DNA of 64,000 bases from Dictyophora rubrovolvata (GCA_029959195.1 CP114118.1:372001-436000), one strand, 5' to 3'. Numbered from the stretch's first letter, positions 1 through 11,588 are shown. Numbers and translations: made by a program. Notes: generated from the sequence alone by a model not told the origin.

Positions 1-395
1 GTTTCACATTCCATTTTCATGTTTTCTCCCTATTTTACATTTTAATCACTCGGCGAAACCCTTTTCCTTTCTCTTAATTCCAATCCCCCGACCATGCATT
101 CATTTTCCACATGGTCTTATCTCGTTTTGTTCACATTTAGATCACAAGTGTTCCGTTTTTCACTCGGACACTGAGTTACTCATGTATATAAAATCCGCAG
201 TTTTAAGACCAAAAATATCATAAAATAAATTCCTTAGTTTTGTATCGCAGCTTTTCCCTCAGTCTGAAATTGAGCAAATAAGCTTTATTTCTACTTCTCT
301 ATATTTACAATTCCTATCCTATACTATTTTTCCTCGACTCACACTTACCACTTCGTTCCCTTTCCTTCCTGTTCGCTTCTGTTGCATATGTATCA
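1..395 (+). repeat. LTR-like sequence, family B, plus orientation (cut by window edge)
   Basis: AT-rich sequence with a TATA-like box near 185 and pyrimidine-rich stretches lies just upstream of the gag start at 446. Positions 1-354 match the reverse complement of 7066-7408. The last 40 bases resemble the 3' end of the solo LTR at 36598-37004, including a shared GCATAT...CA end. This makes it most likely the 5' LTR of an element, but its start lies outside the window. Confidence 0.6.
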
Positions 396-445
396 CTTGA
401 CCCTTCCCATCCTTCTTACTGTGCACCTAGGCTATTTTTACTATC

Positions 446-2125
446 ATGGAACCCGACCAGGCTACTCTGAATCTAGAGCAACACCTCGCGGCTATGGAAC
501 AAAATTTCCTTATGTGCAACACTCGACTTGAACAACTCCTATCTCGTCTCGAACCGTTTCTTCAACCTCAACTCCCATCTGACTCTCCATCAGAACCTCC
601 AGTAAACCCTCAATCCGCCAATGTTCCCCCTGTCCGAGCATCGGCTCCATCTTCCACACGAGATTCATGAAATTCTCGTAATACCCATCCTGCAGTGCCT
701 CAGTCCTTTGATGGCGATAGAAACAAAGGATGCATGTTCTGGAACTCTGTCCAGATCTATATGAGCACATGTAGCAAGGATTTCACGACCAACCAAGAAA
801 TGATCATTTGGACACTATCGTATATGAACGACAGCCGCACCCACATTTTTGCCAATAGCCTGCTACAGAAGTACTGTCAGGGCTACTCTCTCAGACTAGA
901 GGGAGGGGATCCTAAGCAAGATATATTCTAGGAATAATACTAACTCACCTAGAGGGAGAGGATCCTAAGAGAACAAACTTAGGGATCCCTCCTCTAGGGC
1001 TACTAACTATATACTATGAAAAACGGTAAAGGCCACACGCGGCCTTCGGTTCATGGACTGGGCGTGGATACGTGCCGGTCCCAGACTTTTAGCCGGGGCC
1101 TAGGCCATGGCTCTGATGAGAACGGGTGCTCAGCACCCGTTGGAGGAAAAATGGGAATATGGAAGGAGAGGGAAATGCAAGAGATGGGATAGAATACGAG
1201 AAATATGGAAATAAATAAAATAGACCAGAACCAAAGATAAATGTAGAAAAATAAGGGGACGACGCTAGTGTACCCTGACAAGTACCTCGCAGGTATCATT
1301 CCTTTTGCGACTTGGGGAGAATTCCGACTCAAGTTCGAAGAGGAATTTCTGCCCTTAACTGAACACGATGATGCCCTCAACCTCCTCCTATCCAGCAGAT
1401 ATGCTCAAGGAGGTCGAACTGTAGAGGATTATGTGGACTCCTTCAATGTCCTCATAGAATGTGCTGGCTTCACGGATGGCTTCGCCATCACAACACACTT
1501 TCGACAAGGATTAGACCCGACAATTCAGTCCAAGGTCGCTACCATGCAGAGCCGACCCACATATGAAGATTTCGAAGGCTGGGTCAAGGCTGTGCACATT
1601 TTTGACCAAGATAGAAGAGCAAACAAAGCCTTCAGTACCACTCGATGTCGCCAACTCCCAACCCCGTTGACTCCTAATTCCTTAATGATGGCTCCTATGT
1701 CTTGTCCTAGACTGGCACCCTTCCTGCCTCTAAGACCCACTATCCCCCAGTACCAACCACCTCCATTCCCACCTCCTAGGCCAGTTGCTCCTGGGTTTGC
1801 TGCTACTCCGCCTAGGCCGTCGATTCTGGTTCAACCTCCTCAACAACATCATGACCTGATGGAGGTTGATGCCACACGTCGACAGATGACTGCAGAATCC
1901 ACTAGATGTTACCGTTGTGGACAAGCTGGGCATCTCATGTGTGATTGTCCTCACACACATGACATTCGTTTCGTGAATACAGACGAGATCAACAACCTTG
2001 TCGAACTGCTCCTTGCCCAGAAGGACATTGCAGAAGCGCAGAGTCGTGCAGGGCCTGGACCAACAGAGGAAGAAGAGACTCCTGCACCAGTAGCAACAGA
2101 GGATTTTCAGGAAGGTGACGAGTGA
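446..2125 (+). pseudogene. Gag region of the chromovirus fossil
   Basis: This is the capsid/nucleocapsid region of the Ty3/gypsy fossil. It contains a retrotransposon gag-like helical domain and, near 1912-1955, a CCHC zinc knuckle (C-x2-C-x4-H-x4-C) preceded by a proline-rich stretch. A reversed LTR of family A interrupts it at 875-1280. The region is broken and is not expected to be expressed. Confidence 0.8.
875..1280 (-). repeat. Solo LTR, family A, reversed, inserted in gag
   Basis: A 406-bp block has TGTCAGGG and CCCTGACA ends and is flanked by the perfect 5-bp direct repeat AGTAC (870-874 and 1281-1285). It is the reverse complement of the LTR at 6662-7065. The target duplication and the lack of any internal region show a solo LTR that landed inside the older gag sequence. 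Confidence 0.9.
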
Positions 2126-2391
2126 AGGATACACCCTCGTTGCCAACATTCAATAGATTCGACGTTTTGTACATAGATCGTAAACAAAATGATGATAGTA
2201 ATTCGAATCCTATTACCCCTGCTGTATCTCCTAAAAACCCCCCTCTCCCTACACCTTCTTCTATGCCGCCACCTCCATGACTCTCGACTTCGAAGCGGAA
2301 GTCACTACCCTCTGAATATCAACTTGCAGCCACCACCAGTACTCAGAAACTTGAAATCTCAGTAGAGCTCCAGAGTACTGACACAGGAGAT

Positions 2392-4446
2392 TTGATCACC
2401 AGCAAAGCCATGCTTGATACAGGTGCTAGTGGTATGTTCCTAGACTGCGATTTCGTTGAGAGACATCGACTTCCAACTGTCAAACTCCCAAAACCTATTC
2501 CTGTATTCAATGTTGATGGTACACCCAACCAGGCCGGTGCTATCACACATGTGATCAATCTGGTTATGAGGTATCAGTCCCACTCTGAACGCGTCCTATT
2601 TGCCGTTACCGCACTTGGGAAATATCCCATATTACTGGGGCTACCTTGGTTCAAGGCCCACAACCTGGTGATTGATTATACTGCTGGAGAGGTAGAACTG
2701 ATGCGTTGTAGTCCCCAATGTCATTCCTGTGCACCCAGCTGGCCTTCGGGTCGTCGCACTAAACGTTCCTTTCGACAGATCTGAACGTCTGCAGATGTGA
2801 AGCTTGACAATACCAAGGCTGAAGATCCTGACATGCCTGATCTGACAGACATGGAAGATGAGCTCCAGCTTGAGAACGGCGATCGACTCTTTGGTATTTC
2901 GATAGTTGACACTGGACCCGAGTTCCATCGTGTTGGCGCAACCGAGACCATCTCACAAAGACTTGCTTAAGCTCATGCCAGGAACTCAGATGCTCCAGCC
3001 CCCAAGGGCTTTTGTGATATCGTACCTGAACAATTCCATGACTTTGATGACATCTTTTCCAAAGAATCCTTTGATTCGCTACTGATGTCGAAGAAATGGG
3101 ATCACCCAATAGAACTCGTCTCTGGTTCAGAGCCCAAATCCAGTAAGATCTACCCACTGTTACTGAAGGAACAGGCCGAGTTAGATGTGTTTCTAGAGGA
3201 AAACCTCAAATCAGGATGGATCCAACTCTCGAAGTCGCCAATGGCCTCACCAGTCTTCTTTATCAAAAAGAAGGATGGTTCCCTTCATCTCATTCAGGAT
3301 TACCAGGCTCTGAATGCGATGACAATCAAGAACCGTTATCCATTGCCCCTTATCCCGGAACTCGTCAATAAGTTGCAAGGTGCCCGCTACTTCACAAAGC
3401 TCGATGTTCGATGGGACTACAACAATGTGTGGATAAAGGAAGGCGATGAGTGGAAGGCCGCGTTTTATACTAACAGAGGCCTTTTCAAACCTTTGGTGAT
3501 GTTTTTCGGCCTTACTAACAGTCTGGCCACCTTCCAGACGATGATGAATGAAATCTTTGAAGACATGATCTCAGAAGGTGTCGTCACCGTGTATATTGAC
3601 GATATCCTCATCTATACACGAGACTTAGAGGAACACCATCATACTACTCGACATGTACTCAAATGGCTTCGTGAGCACCAGCTATACCTTAAGGCAGAGA
3701 AATGCAAGTTCTGCAAGACCAGGATTGAGTACCTCGGGATGGTCATATCTGAGAATACAGTCGAAATGGACCCTGCAAAGGTCTCGGGTGTTAGAGACTG
3801 GCCTGTCCCGAGAAACGTCACTGAAATTCAATCCTTCCTCAGTTTTGCTAACTTCTATCGTCATTTCATCAAAGACTTCTCTCGTATTGTGCTTCCAATG
3901 TTCGGTCTGACCAAAAAGGACACCTTGTTTGTCTGGTCCAACAATTGTCAACAAGCCTTTGATGCACTCAAGCTCTCGATCACTTCGGCTCCCATCTTGC
4001 CCATCCCAGACCCTGCTAAGCCCTACAAAGTTGAGGCAGACAGCTCCGACTTTGCTTCTGGCGCAGTTCTCTCGCAGTTATCGGACGAGGATGGTAAATG
4101 GCACCCAGTTGCATTCTTCTTGAAAGCCCTGAGCCCCATAGAACACAACTACAAGATTCATGACAAGGAAATGCTGGCGATAATTCGAGCCTTGGAAGAA
4201 TGGCAGCACTTTCTTGAAGGCACAAGTCACCCCATCGACATTCGCACTGACCATAAAAACTTGGAGTACTTTATGACTGCTCGCAACCTCAATCGTTGGC
4301 AAGCTCAGTGGTCAGTCTATCTTGCTCAATTCGACTTCACCCTCCAGCACATCCCAGGTAAGTCAATGGGGAAGCCCGACAGCCTCTCTCGACATGCAGA
4401 TCACAGATCGGGAAAGGATGACAACCAAGGGATCACCCTTATCTGA
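2392..4446 (+). pseudogene. Protease, reverse transcriptase and RNase H region of the chromovirus fossil
   Basis: An aspartic protease motif (LDTGAS) lies near 2410. Reverse transcriptase follows with its YIDDIL catalytic box near 3592. An RNase H region follows, with a TDHKNLEYF-type block near 4246. The order protease, RT, RNase H and then integrase is that of Ty3/gypsy elements. The region is broken. Confidence 0.85.
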
Positions 4447-4689
4447 CCCAAGATGTTTGCAATCAATGCCCTGCAAACATTCCGTATCCGAGGAGAAGAG
4501 GAAGACTTCCTACATCAGATTCGCAAGGCTAATCGAGAAGGCAAGCATGAGGATAGCATCTCCAAAGCCATCACTTCACTTCGAGCTCTTGGTGGTTGTT
4601 CGGTGCATACCAGTGAATGGTCTGAAGATCAGGATGTTCTCTATTACTGTGGTAAGATCTACATTCCCAATGTCGAGGATCTACGATGA

Positions 4690-6638
4690 GAAATCATTGC
4701 ACATCATCATGATACCAAAGTCGGTGGTCACCCTGGTCGTTTCAAAACTCTGGAGCTGGTCTCTCGAACCTTTTGGTGGCCGGGTGTGTCTCGGTACATC
4801 CAACGATACGTTGAAGCCTGCAATCTCTGCTTGCATACAAAAATAGCTCGCCACGCACCCTTTGGCAAGTTGCACCCCACCGAGACACCACACCATCCTT
4901 GGGAGTTCATATCCGTCAATTTTATTGTTGAACTCCCAGAATCTAATGGGTACGATGCGATCCTCTCTGTGGTAGATTTGCTAACCAAACGAGTTCATTT
5001 CATTCCCACGTTCACCACTATCGATGCATCTGGTCTCGCAAGTCTATACCTGCAACATGTGTGGAAGCTGCATGGCCTCCCTGACAAGATCATTTCCGAC
5101 AGGGGGCCACAGTTTGTGGCATGCTTCACGAAGGAACTCTCTCAACTCCTTGGCATTCAACTCACCACATCCACAGCCTACCATCCCCAAACTGATAGTC
5201 AGACTGAGAGGGTTAATGTGGAAGTCGAACAGTACCTCCAACTCTTCACCTCGGAATGTGTCATGTATTTCATGATTTCCTCCCTTATCTACCCAAAAAC
5301 AAGTATTTCCTTTATTCTTTTTTTAGTTCCTGCTTGCTTTAATAATCCTTTATTTGTAATGTATCTTATCTTTCAGGAACAGTCAGATGACTTAGTTCCA
5401 GGAACCCTTTTATTTTCTTATCATCTCTCTCCACTTCCCTGTCTCACTATAATTTTCCCTGATCCACTATTATTCATTCACTTCCTTTTTAAGTAATTTC
5501 TTATCTCTCACATGATGTTTCTCTTACTAATGTTTGGAGCTATTTGTACTTGCTCAAGGTGTATAAATAGGGGCTCATTTTTCTTGTAAATAATCTATCT
5601 TGTAACTACTGTTGTGCACCAAAGTGCTTACCAATCAAATTGGTCTTTTTTCCTCTTATCTTTCTCTATTCTCAAGGACTTGGTAATAAGTCTCTATCTA
5701 TCTCTACTAATTTGAACTTAATTCTTAAGTTCAAATATTCCTTCAAGTGTCTCACCTTCAATAACAGGACTTTTAGTTGCTGAACAATCCCTAAACAAAA
5801 CTCTTTTATATTTTATTAGGAGTCAAGTTTATTCTAAATCTAAAACAAATCCCTTACAGAACGACAGGATGACTGGGATAGGCTGCTTCCCATGGCCGAG
5901 TTCGCATACAACAACCACATACACTCAGCAATGCAAGTGACACCATTTGAGTTAGATACGGGCCGTCAACCGCGTATGGGCTTTGAACCTCATATCCCTG
6001 AATCGAAAATCAAGTCTGTCAATGAGTTCAAAGACTATATGTCATCAACTATTGAAGAAGCAAGAGTTGCTATCATCAAGGCCAAGGATGACATGGCCAA
6101 GTACTATGATCATAAACGACTCCCGACTCCTGAATATAAGATTGGTAACAAGGTCTACCTCGATGTCAGTGACATTCACACTACCAGGCCTTCAGCGAAG
6201 TTGTCCCATTGCTTCCTAGGGCCTTTTCCTATAGCAGCAAGAGTCAGCTCTCATTCATATCGCCTACTCCTACCCAAATCGATGTCACGGCTCCACCCAG
6301 TCTTTCATGTCGTGAAGTTACGTCCGAGAACAGAAGATACCATCCTAGGTTGTCGTTCTCGAATCCCTCCTCCTCCCGAGATTTGCAATGATGGAGAACA
6401 TTATGTTGTGGAAGAGGTCTTGGATAGTCAAGTCCAATGGAGCAAACTCGAATTCAAGGTTCGTTGGGAAGGTTATGGCCCGGAGCATGATCAATGGGTA
6501 CCAGAGAAGGACCTTGCAGCCTCTGATCTCTTGAGTAAATTCTATCAAGAGCATCCTAATGCACCACGTGTGATAAATGGTCTGTTGTTCTGTCCATGGC
6601 CAATCCGACCTTGGGAGAGACTGCAGGTGTCGGGTTGA
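4690..6638 (+). pseudogene. Integrase and chromodomain region of the chromovirus fossil
   Basis: The integrase shows the N-terminal His/Cys zinc region near 4700-4830 and core motifs such as DRGPQF near 5099. The C-terminal chromodomain near 6400-6520 (KVRWEGYG...W) places the element among the chromoviruses, whose chromodomains guide integration to heterochromatin in known members. A block of about 600 bp (5257-5858) is inserted in the integrase region. The region is broken. Confidence 0.85.
5257..5858 (+). repeat. Probable solo LTR inserted in the integrase region
   Basis: A 602-bp AT-rich, non-coding block begins TGTGTCATG and ends CCCTTACA. It holds a clear TATA-type box (TATAAATAGGGG, about 5563-5574). 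Integrase coding similarity stops at its left edge and resumes at its right edge. The triplet GAA is present on both sides as a short target-site duplication. Size, ends and promoter-like content fit a solo LTR of another element, unrelated to families A and B by eye. Confidence 0.65.
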
Positions 6639-6661
6639 CACCTGGTCGAGGGGGGGGGTGG

Positions 6662-7065
6662 TGTCAGGGTACGCTAGTGTTGTCCCCTTATTTTCCTACA
6701 TTTATCTTCAGTTCTGGTCTATTTTATTTATTTCCATATTTCTTGTATTCTATCCCATCTCTTGTGTTTCCCTCTCCTTCCATATTCCCATTCTCCCTTC
6801 AACAGGCACTGAGTGCCCGTTCTCATCAGAGCCATGGCCTAGGCCCCAGCTAAAAGTCCGGGACCAGCGCATATCCGCACCCAGTCCACGAACCAAAGGC
6901 CGCGTGTGGCCTTCGCCGTTTTTCATAGTATATAGTTAGTAGCCCTAGAGGAGGGATCCCTAAGTTTGTTCTCTTAGGATCCCCTCCCTCAGGTGAGTTA
7001 GTATTATTCCTAGAATATATTTTGCTTAGGATCCCCTCCCTCAGTCTGAGTGAGTAGCCCTGACA
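6662..7065 (+). repeat. LTR, family A, plus orientation (3' LTR of the chromovirus)
   Basis: A 404-bp block with TGTCAGGG...CCCTGACA ends directly follows a G-rich polypurine tract (6649-6661) after the chromodomain, the expected place for a 3' LTR. It has no matching direct repeat on its two sides, as expected when the partner LTR lies elsewhere. Confidence 0.8.
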
Positions 7066-7408
7066 CAAGTGGGAAGTGTGAGTCAAGGAAAATAGTGTAG
7101 GATAGGAATTGTAAATGTAGAGGAGAAAAATAAAGCTTATTTGCTTGAATTCAGACTGAGGGAAAAGCTGTGATACAAAACTAAGGAATTTAATGATATT
7201 TTTGGTCTTAAAGCTGTGGATTTTATATACATGAGTAAGTCAGTGTCCAAGTGAAAAACGGAACACTTGTGATCTAAATGTGAACAAAACGAGGTAAAAC
7301 CATGTGGAAAAATGAATACATGGTCTGGGGATTGGAATTTAAGGGAAAGGTTTCGCCGAGTGATTAAAATGTAAAATAGGGAGAAAATATGAAAATGGAA
7401 TGTGAAAT
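7066..7408 (-). repeat. LTR-like sequence, family B, inverted copy
   Basis: This is the reverse complement of 1-354. It abuts the end of the family A LTR exactly at 7065/7066. It lacks the last 40 bases seen at 355-395, so its 3' end is cut where the A LTR begins. Similarity may extend past 7408, but the partner copy leaves the window. Confidence 0.7.
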
Positions 7409-7599
7409 CAAGAAAAAAACACAACATGGCCTTTATAATTGTCTTAGGGAACACAATGTCGGCACATATAAGAGGGATGGGCTGTGCAACTATTGGTTAT
7501 TCCAGCTTGGGTAGTACTAAGCCCGAAGCATCAATTTCTACTGTTTCTCCTTGTATGGTGTTTTCGCGTGCAACAAAATGACATTTAGAAAGTCAGTGC

Positions 7600-7866
7600 C
7601 TCAGGAGTTCCATTGTGTAATGAAATTTTCTTTCCCCATTTATCTCTTTTTCTGTACTTTCCGATTCCTCTTCTCTTACTACTCTTAAATTACTTAGATA
7701 CCAATTTCCAAAAGGTCCGCTACAAAACGGAAATAAATGTATATAAAAACCACCTAGTTCTATATGAAGAAAAGAAGAACATCTTTCCCCTTCACAAATT
7801 CTCTCAAAACACACATTCGCTGGTTCCCTCATCCTTCTCTGCCTACCTCCTGAAGGCGCATATCAC
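7600..7866 (+). repeat. LTR 3'-end fragment related to family B and the 36.6 kb solo LTR
   Basis: Pyrimidine-rich sequence ends in a block (CTGGTTCCCT... GGCGCATATCA) that closely resembles the 3' end of the solo LTR at 36598-37004. P450 relic similarity on the minus strand begins just to the right, so this LTR remnant probably marks where the relic was cut. The left end was not located. From 7409 to 7600 nothing else was recognised. Confidence 0.5.
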
Positions 7867-8970
7867 ATGTCTCATCGTTGGTATTCTGTTGTAAGACGCT
7901 TTAATTCGACTGAAACGGAAATAGCAATGATACGGACTCGTTTGAAGCCTTCAAGCTTTGTATAACCCCATCCGTATCACCGTTGCACATCAATCCAAAG
8001 CTCTCTCCGAAACTGAGGTGATATACCCCGATGATTTAATAGTGTACTAACGCTAAATCACCCATAAAATCAAAACTAATACATGTGAGCTAAATGTATT
8101 ATGTGAGCATGTGGCCAGATAATTGAAAAGGAGCGAGACAGACCTCCAGCGATGTATATAGTCCACGATAACTTGAACAGCGTGTCCAAATTTATCTTCG
8201 GAATCATAACACCTTCCAGATGCTCGATCAGCTTGATTCCCATTGCAAAGGGCGATTCTTCGTGCTAATTCTGTAGTAAAGGACCCTAATGCCCGATTTC
8301 ACTGTTTACCAAGCTGTGCATGAATATTGGTGTCGCGAACACGGATTAGACTGTGACTGGATTGATTTTGTTTATGCAAGATGTATCCCAAACTAAAAAA
8401 TATGAAATAGTCTCAGTCACTAGATTAAGAAAGAACACTATAAAAAAGAACGCGCTTGATCCTCTGGGCATACCCCATTGACCCAAGATATCGAGCAGAA
8501 GTTTAGCATTTATTTCGGTCCTGCAGAATCGTTTGACGAAATCGAGTCTCAAGGTGGATTGAACAAATAAAGGCCTTACCAGCTCACACAATTAGGCCAT
8601 ATTTTTCATCAAGTTTATTGAAGTATATATGGATATCCCCTCTGTACGAACCCCAGGCTAACCAGATATTCGATGTCTTGCAGATAATTGGTCCCGGGAG
8701 CCTCGCCAGAGGATGAAACCGCGAGACACGATTGAGCATAACACGAAGCACATGAAAAAGGTCAGATGCAGTGGTACATTTAACCAAGGTGCTAAAAGAG
8801 TCTTAACTGCCGCCATCCCAGATGCAGTTGAAAAAAACAGCAAGACGAACGAAACAACCCGCAGCGAACAACACACAATTGGAAGAAGCGCGACCAGTGC
8901 ACGAGCGGCGGTAGACCGACGTCTGAGTTCAAATACCATTGACATCCCCACGGGGATTATTCTGTTAGGC
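7866..8970 (-). pseudogene. Cytochrome P450 relic (partial, decayed)
   Basis: Read on the minus strand, this is a diverged copy of the 5' half of the P450 gene at 38879-41107. It has the hydrophobic N-terminus with NVPLHLTFF, the proline-rich hinge (FHPLARLPGP), the DIHIYF segment and the same exon order as far as the region ending ACAGAATACCAACGA. Reading frames are broken several times. The I-helix, ExxR and heme-binding cysteine parts are absent, so it cannot encode an active enzyme. The 3' half seems to have been lost where LTR-like DNA now sits. This is a host gene duplicate, not part of a transposon. Confidence 0.8.
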
Positions 8971-9184
8971 TGAAAAGGAGTCGAAGAGCCGGGAAGCAGA
9001 AACGAAAGGGGGAAGGGAAACGTGGCTTCTTCTCCGTCTTTATGAAGACATAGCGGAGATGTCGTCAGAACACGAAGAAAATAACAGAGACACCAAGGAG
9101 ACGATATCAGTGCCTACTACCTAGAGAGAGATAAAAAGCGCAAGACTCTTCCAAAGCATCCTGCCTAAATGGTAGCAACCTCAA

Positions 9185-9510
9185 GGCCTCAACCTTAGCA
9201 GGCTGGAACGCTTTTTTGACGACTTTACACCCTTTGTTCCCCTCCTGTTGTTACTCACGACCCTCGCGTTTTCTTTCAATACAACACTGCGTATGCCCAT
9301 CTGCCCACAACCTGACAGGTGTCCCTAATACGGCCGCAAACTCGGTTCCATCGCCAGCTGAACTTGAATGTGTTGTGTATTGTTCATAGTCGGACCATGA
9401 CATGCAGCGTGGGGTCATTCTCGTGAAAATGACGACGTGTCTCCAAGGACAGCAAGTCCTTTAGATTGTCGCCAGTCTTCCGGAGACTAAGCCTGCATAA
9501 TTCCGGCGCT
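9185..9510 (-). pseudogene. Metallophosphoesterase relic 1 (3' part)
   Basis: On the minus strand this segment matches the 3' end of the CS-phosphoesterase gene (19075-19425). Shared blocks include CTTAGCAGGCTG, TTACTCACGACCCTC and a GGTATGCCC-like stretch coding for the C-terminal GHT region. It has several indels and no long frame. Similarity to the 3' flank of the intact gene appears to reach left to about 8930, where it meets the P450 relic. From 8970 to 9185 nothing further is coding. Confidence 0.65.
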
Positions 9511-10029
9511 CATCAAAAGAAAAGGTATTTGGGCTGATCGCTCGACTTACTAGTTGCACTAAGAGTTGTTTTATTTTTCATCCAAGTCAAGTTCTTCCTG
9601 GTCCCGTTTAGTGCATTTGTTGAGTTTCCAAAAGACGCGTTACCGTTGGTCTGTTCTCAAGTTCAGTTCAATTCTAAAAGGAATAAAAGGAATTAAAACC
9701 TACATCAACGTCTCAAAATATCAATAGGCTTGGAGGTTGACGAAGTCTTCATTTCTTCTGTTCGCTTAGTGTGAGCGATATAGTCGTCGGCCACCAATCG
9801 GCGATGCCCTTACATAATGTGAATGTGTCACGATGTCACTCGGCGCTCAGTTCATTTTTTGGTAGTGCCAGTACTGCCACTCCACTGTTCTGCTGCTCCC
9901 ACTTCATTTGTGTAGAAAGAAAGAACTCAAAAGCGACGACGATGCGTATTTTTCGATTAAGTTCGAAAAGATAAAATACAGCCGTGTGAGTGCCCGCCAA
10001 TAAACTCAATCCGTCTTTTCAGTCGCTTT
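9511..10029. other. No gene recognised
   Basis: No supported coding region. A short open frame at 9771-9974 is unlike anything recognised. Part of it (about 9815-9850) weakly resembles the dispersed repeat seen at 10385-10620 and 45230-45480. This is most likely decayed duplicate DNA. Confidence 0.4.
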
Positions 10030-10240
10030 TACCAGCTGTATGCAGAAGGCAATATCCAGAGGAAGACGAAGAAACGGGACTCGTTTAAAGCATTCTGTCT
10101 AGATGATGATAAGCTTAGGAGAATGGAACGTACTCTTGGCACTCCCAAATACCTCGTTCTCCCCCCGACTATCCACAACCCGGCTTATATGTCAACAACT
10201 TGATTCTTGAAGCCTCCACTAATACGGTTGCGAAAAAGAA
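10030..10240 (-). pseudogene. Metallophosphoesterase relic 2 (very decayed)
   Basis: A second, weaker match to the 3' end and flank of the phosphoesterase gene and to relic 1. Shared pieces are a GAAACG...AAAGCAT...CTGTCTA stretch followed by AGGAGAATGGAACGTACTCTTGGCA, against CAGGCTGAAACGTACTCTTAGCA in the gene. No frame survives. The assignment rests on visual similarity only. Confidence 0.4.
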
Positions 10241-10384
10241 ACTTGGGCTCAAGCATGCATTAACACATACCCACATACCCATTACACCGAGCGGGTACTT
10301 TGGCTTGCGCCTAGTCCCTTAAAGCCTGATCATTTCAACCCTTCCTTTCGAAAAAGGCCGCGAGTCCGACCTTCTAAACGGTTA

Positions 10385-10620
10385 TTCCCGGGAGACGAAA
10401 ACGAGACTCGCATGGATAAACTCGCACAGATAAGCAGCGTTTCGAGCTGTCTGTAGGCTTGGTAGTTATCATGGACCGAGTTCTGAAAGTACTACGGGAT
10501 AAGGATCAGCTTTGACTTGACTAATGAACAATACGAGTCAGCGACGGAGAATATTGTTTATGACCATGCATAATACAAATGCGTCACGACCCCGAGCAGC
10601 GTGCTGAAGCAATAATATTG
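10385..10620 (+). repeat. Dispersed repeat R2, copy a
   Basis: This is about 90% identical by eye to the reverse complement of 45230-45480. The best block reads GCTTGGTAGTTATCATGGAC and continues into ACCGAGTTCTGAAAGT. It is non-coding, and the family is unknown. Between 10620 and 11000 no gene is seen. Confidence 0.7.
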
Positions 10621-10999
10621 TTCGAATTAGGCAAGCAATAAGACGTCGATGTTGCAGTTTTGTGCAACATAGAATACTCCGGTAATACATCTCATCACAC
10701 TCCGTCACTACGTTCTTGGCGTCGATGTAAAGCTGTCAATATTTGTATTTCCCTCAGGTTCGAGTCTGATAAGTTGTTTGTCTCTTTACTCCATTGACTT
10801 ATCTACTTTCCGTTTATAATAATTGACTCAGTGCGAATTATTATGAGCTCCAGCGGCAAGATCGCGGTTCAGGATTCAGAGTGTTCAGGACACCCTCCGT
10901 TTGGAGCTGAGCTAGCACGCGCATTGGAAGGAGTGCATGGGTACATGCCTAGTTAAAATACGCAACGGGCGTTTCGCTGACGTCGTGACGATTCGTGAG

Positions 11000-11588
11000 A
11001 CAAACCCAGTGTTTGCGAAGCCCTTTACAATAACCACGTATCACAATTATGAATATTATTATACGTCCACTTGGCCCGTCAATTATTTCGTCTTATGGGG
11101 ATCTTAGTTACCACGAGTTCACAGGCTTATATTGGCGTTACGATACTACTACACTGACTCTGGGTCAATCCGCGGGGTCATCACGCATTTATCGGTCATT
11201 GCAAATGAACGAGGAGCAAAGAGATGCGAAATTACTGGTAAATTGTGTTTAAATACGACTTCATTTGTCTATCATTATTCGTTTGCGTGTAATAGTACAA
11301 CATAAAATCTCCCGTGTAATATCATGCCGATTAAGAGTCCAATAGATCCTGCGAGAATTTTAGTTTGAAAATTTGTGACTGATGGTTTCACAGTAATAAC
11401 GGTCACTAGACAATACGCATAATAATGGCATATACGATCCGAGCACAATTACATTTATCAATTATATATACATAGAGAAAGTAGGTTAGCTGTGTTGACG
11501 ATTCAGAGTGTTAACTTGTACATCGCAATCTTGATTTTATTCGACGGATGTCTTCGGGCAAACAGATTCGAATGCTTTTTTAGTCCAA
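11000..11588 (-). repeat. Conserved 3' flank of DUF6535 copy 1
   Basis: The reverse complement of this non-coding stretch aligns along nearly its whole length with 49110-49725, downstream of DUF6535 copy 2. Shared blocks include CTAGTGACCG, TTATGTTGTACTATTACA, GACCGATAAATG and CCTGTGAACTCGTGGTAA. The duplicated unit therefore includes about 600 bases beyond the stop codon. A small open frame at 11049-11252 lies inside it and has no counterpart in the other copy. Confidence 0.75.

Larger units (their letters stand above)
1..7408 (+). mobile_element. Composite Ty3/gypsy chromovirus fossil with nested LTRs
   Basis: This is a retrotransposon fossil with Gag, protease, reverse transcriptase, RNase H, integrase and chromodomain regions in the Ty3/gypsy order on the plus strand, about 446 to 6638. 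It is broken, with roughly half a dozen disabling changes besides two inserted LTR-like blocks. A purine-rich tract just before 6662 and the LTR at 6662-7065 look like its genuine 3' end. The 5' side carries a different LTR-like sequence (1-395), whose inverted relative follows the 3' LTR (7066-7408), so the unit is chimeric or rearranged. Two copies of LTR family A differ at roughly 8-9% of positions by eye, mostly transitions, which suggests an old insertion. Confidence 0.88.

Noticed and set aside
1-395. Calling 1-395 a complete 5' LTR of the chromovirus
   Set aside because: The element starts outside the window and its 3' LTR is of a different family, so it cannot be confirmed as the matching LTR.
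10740-10790. Possible tRNA B-box (GGTTCGAGTC)
   Set aside because: No cloverleaf with a matching acceptor stem and A-box could be drawn around it.
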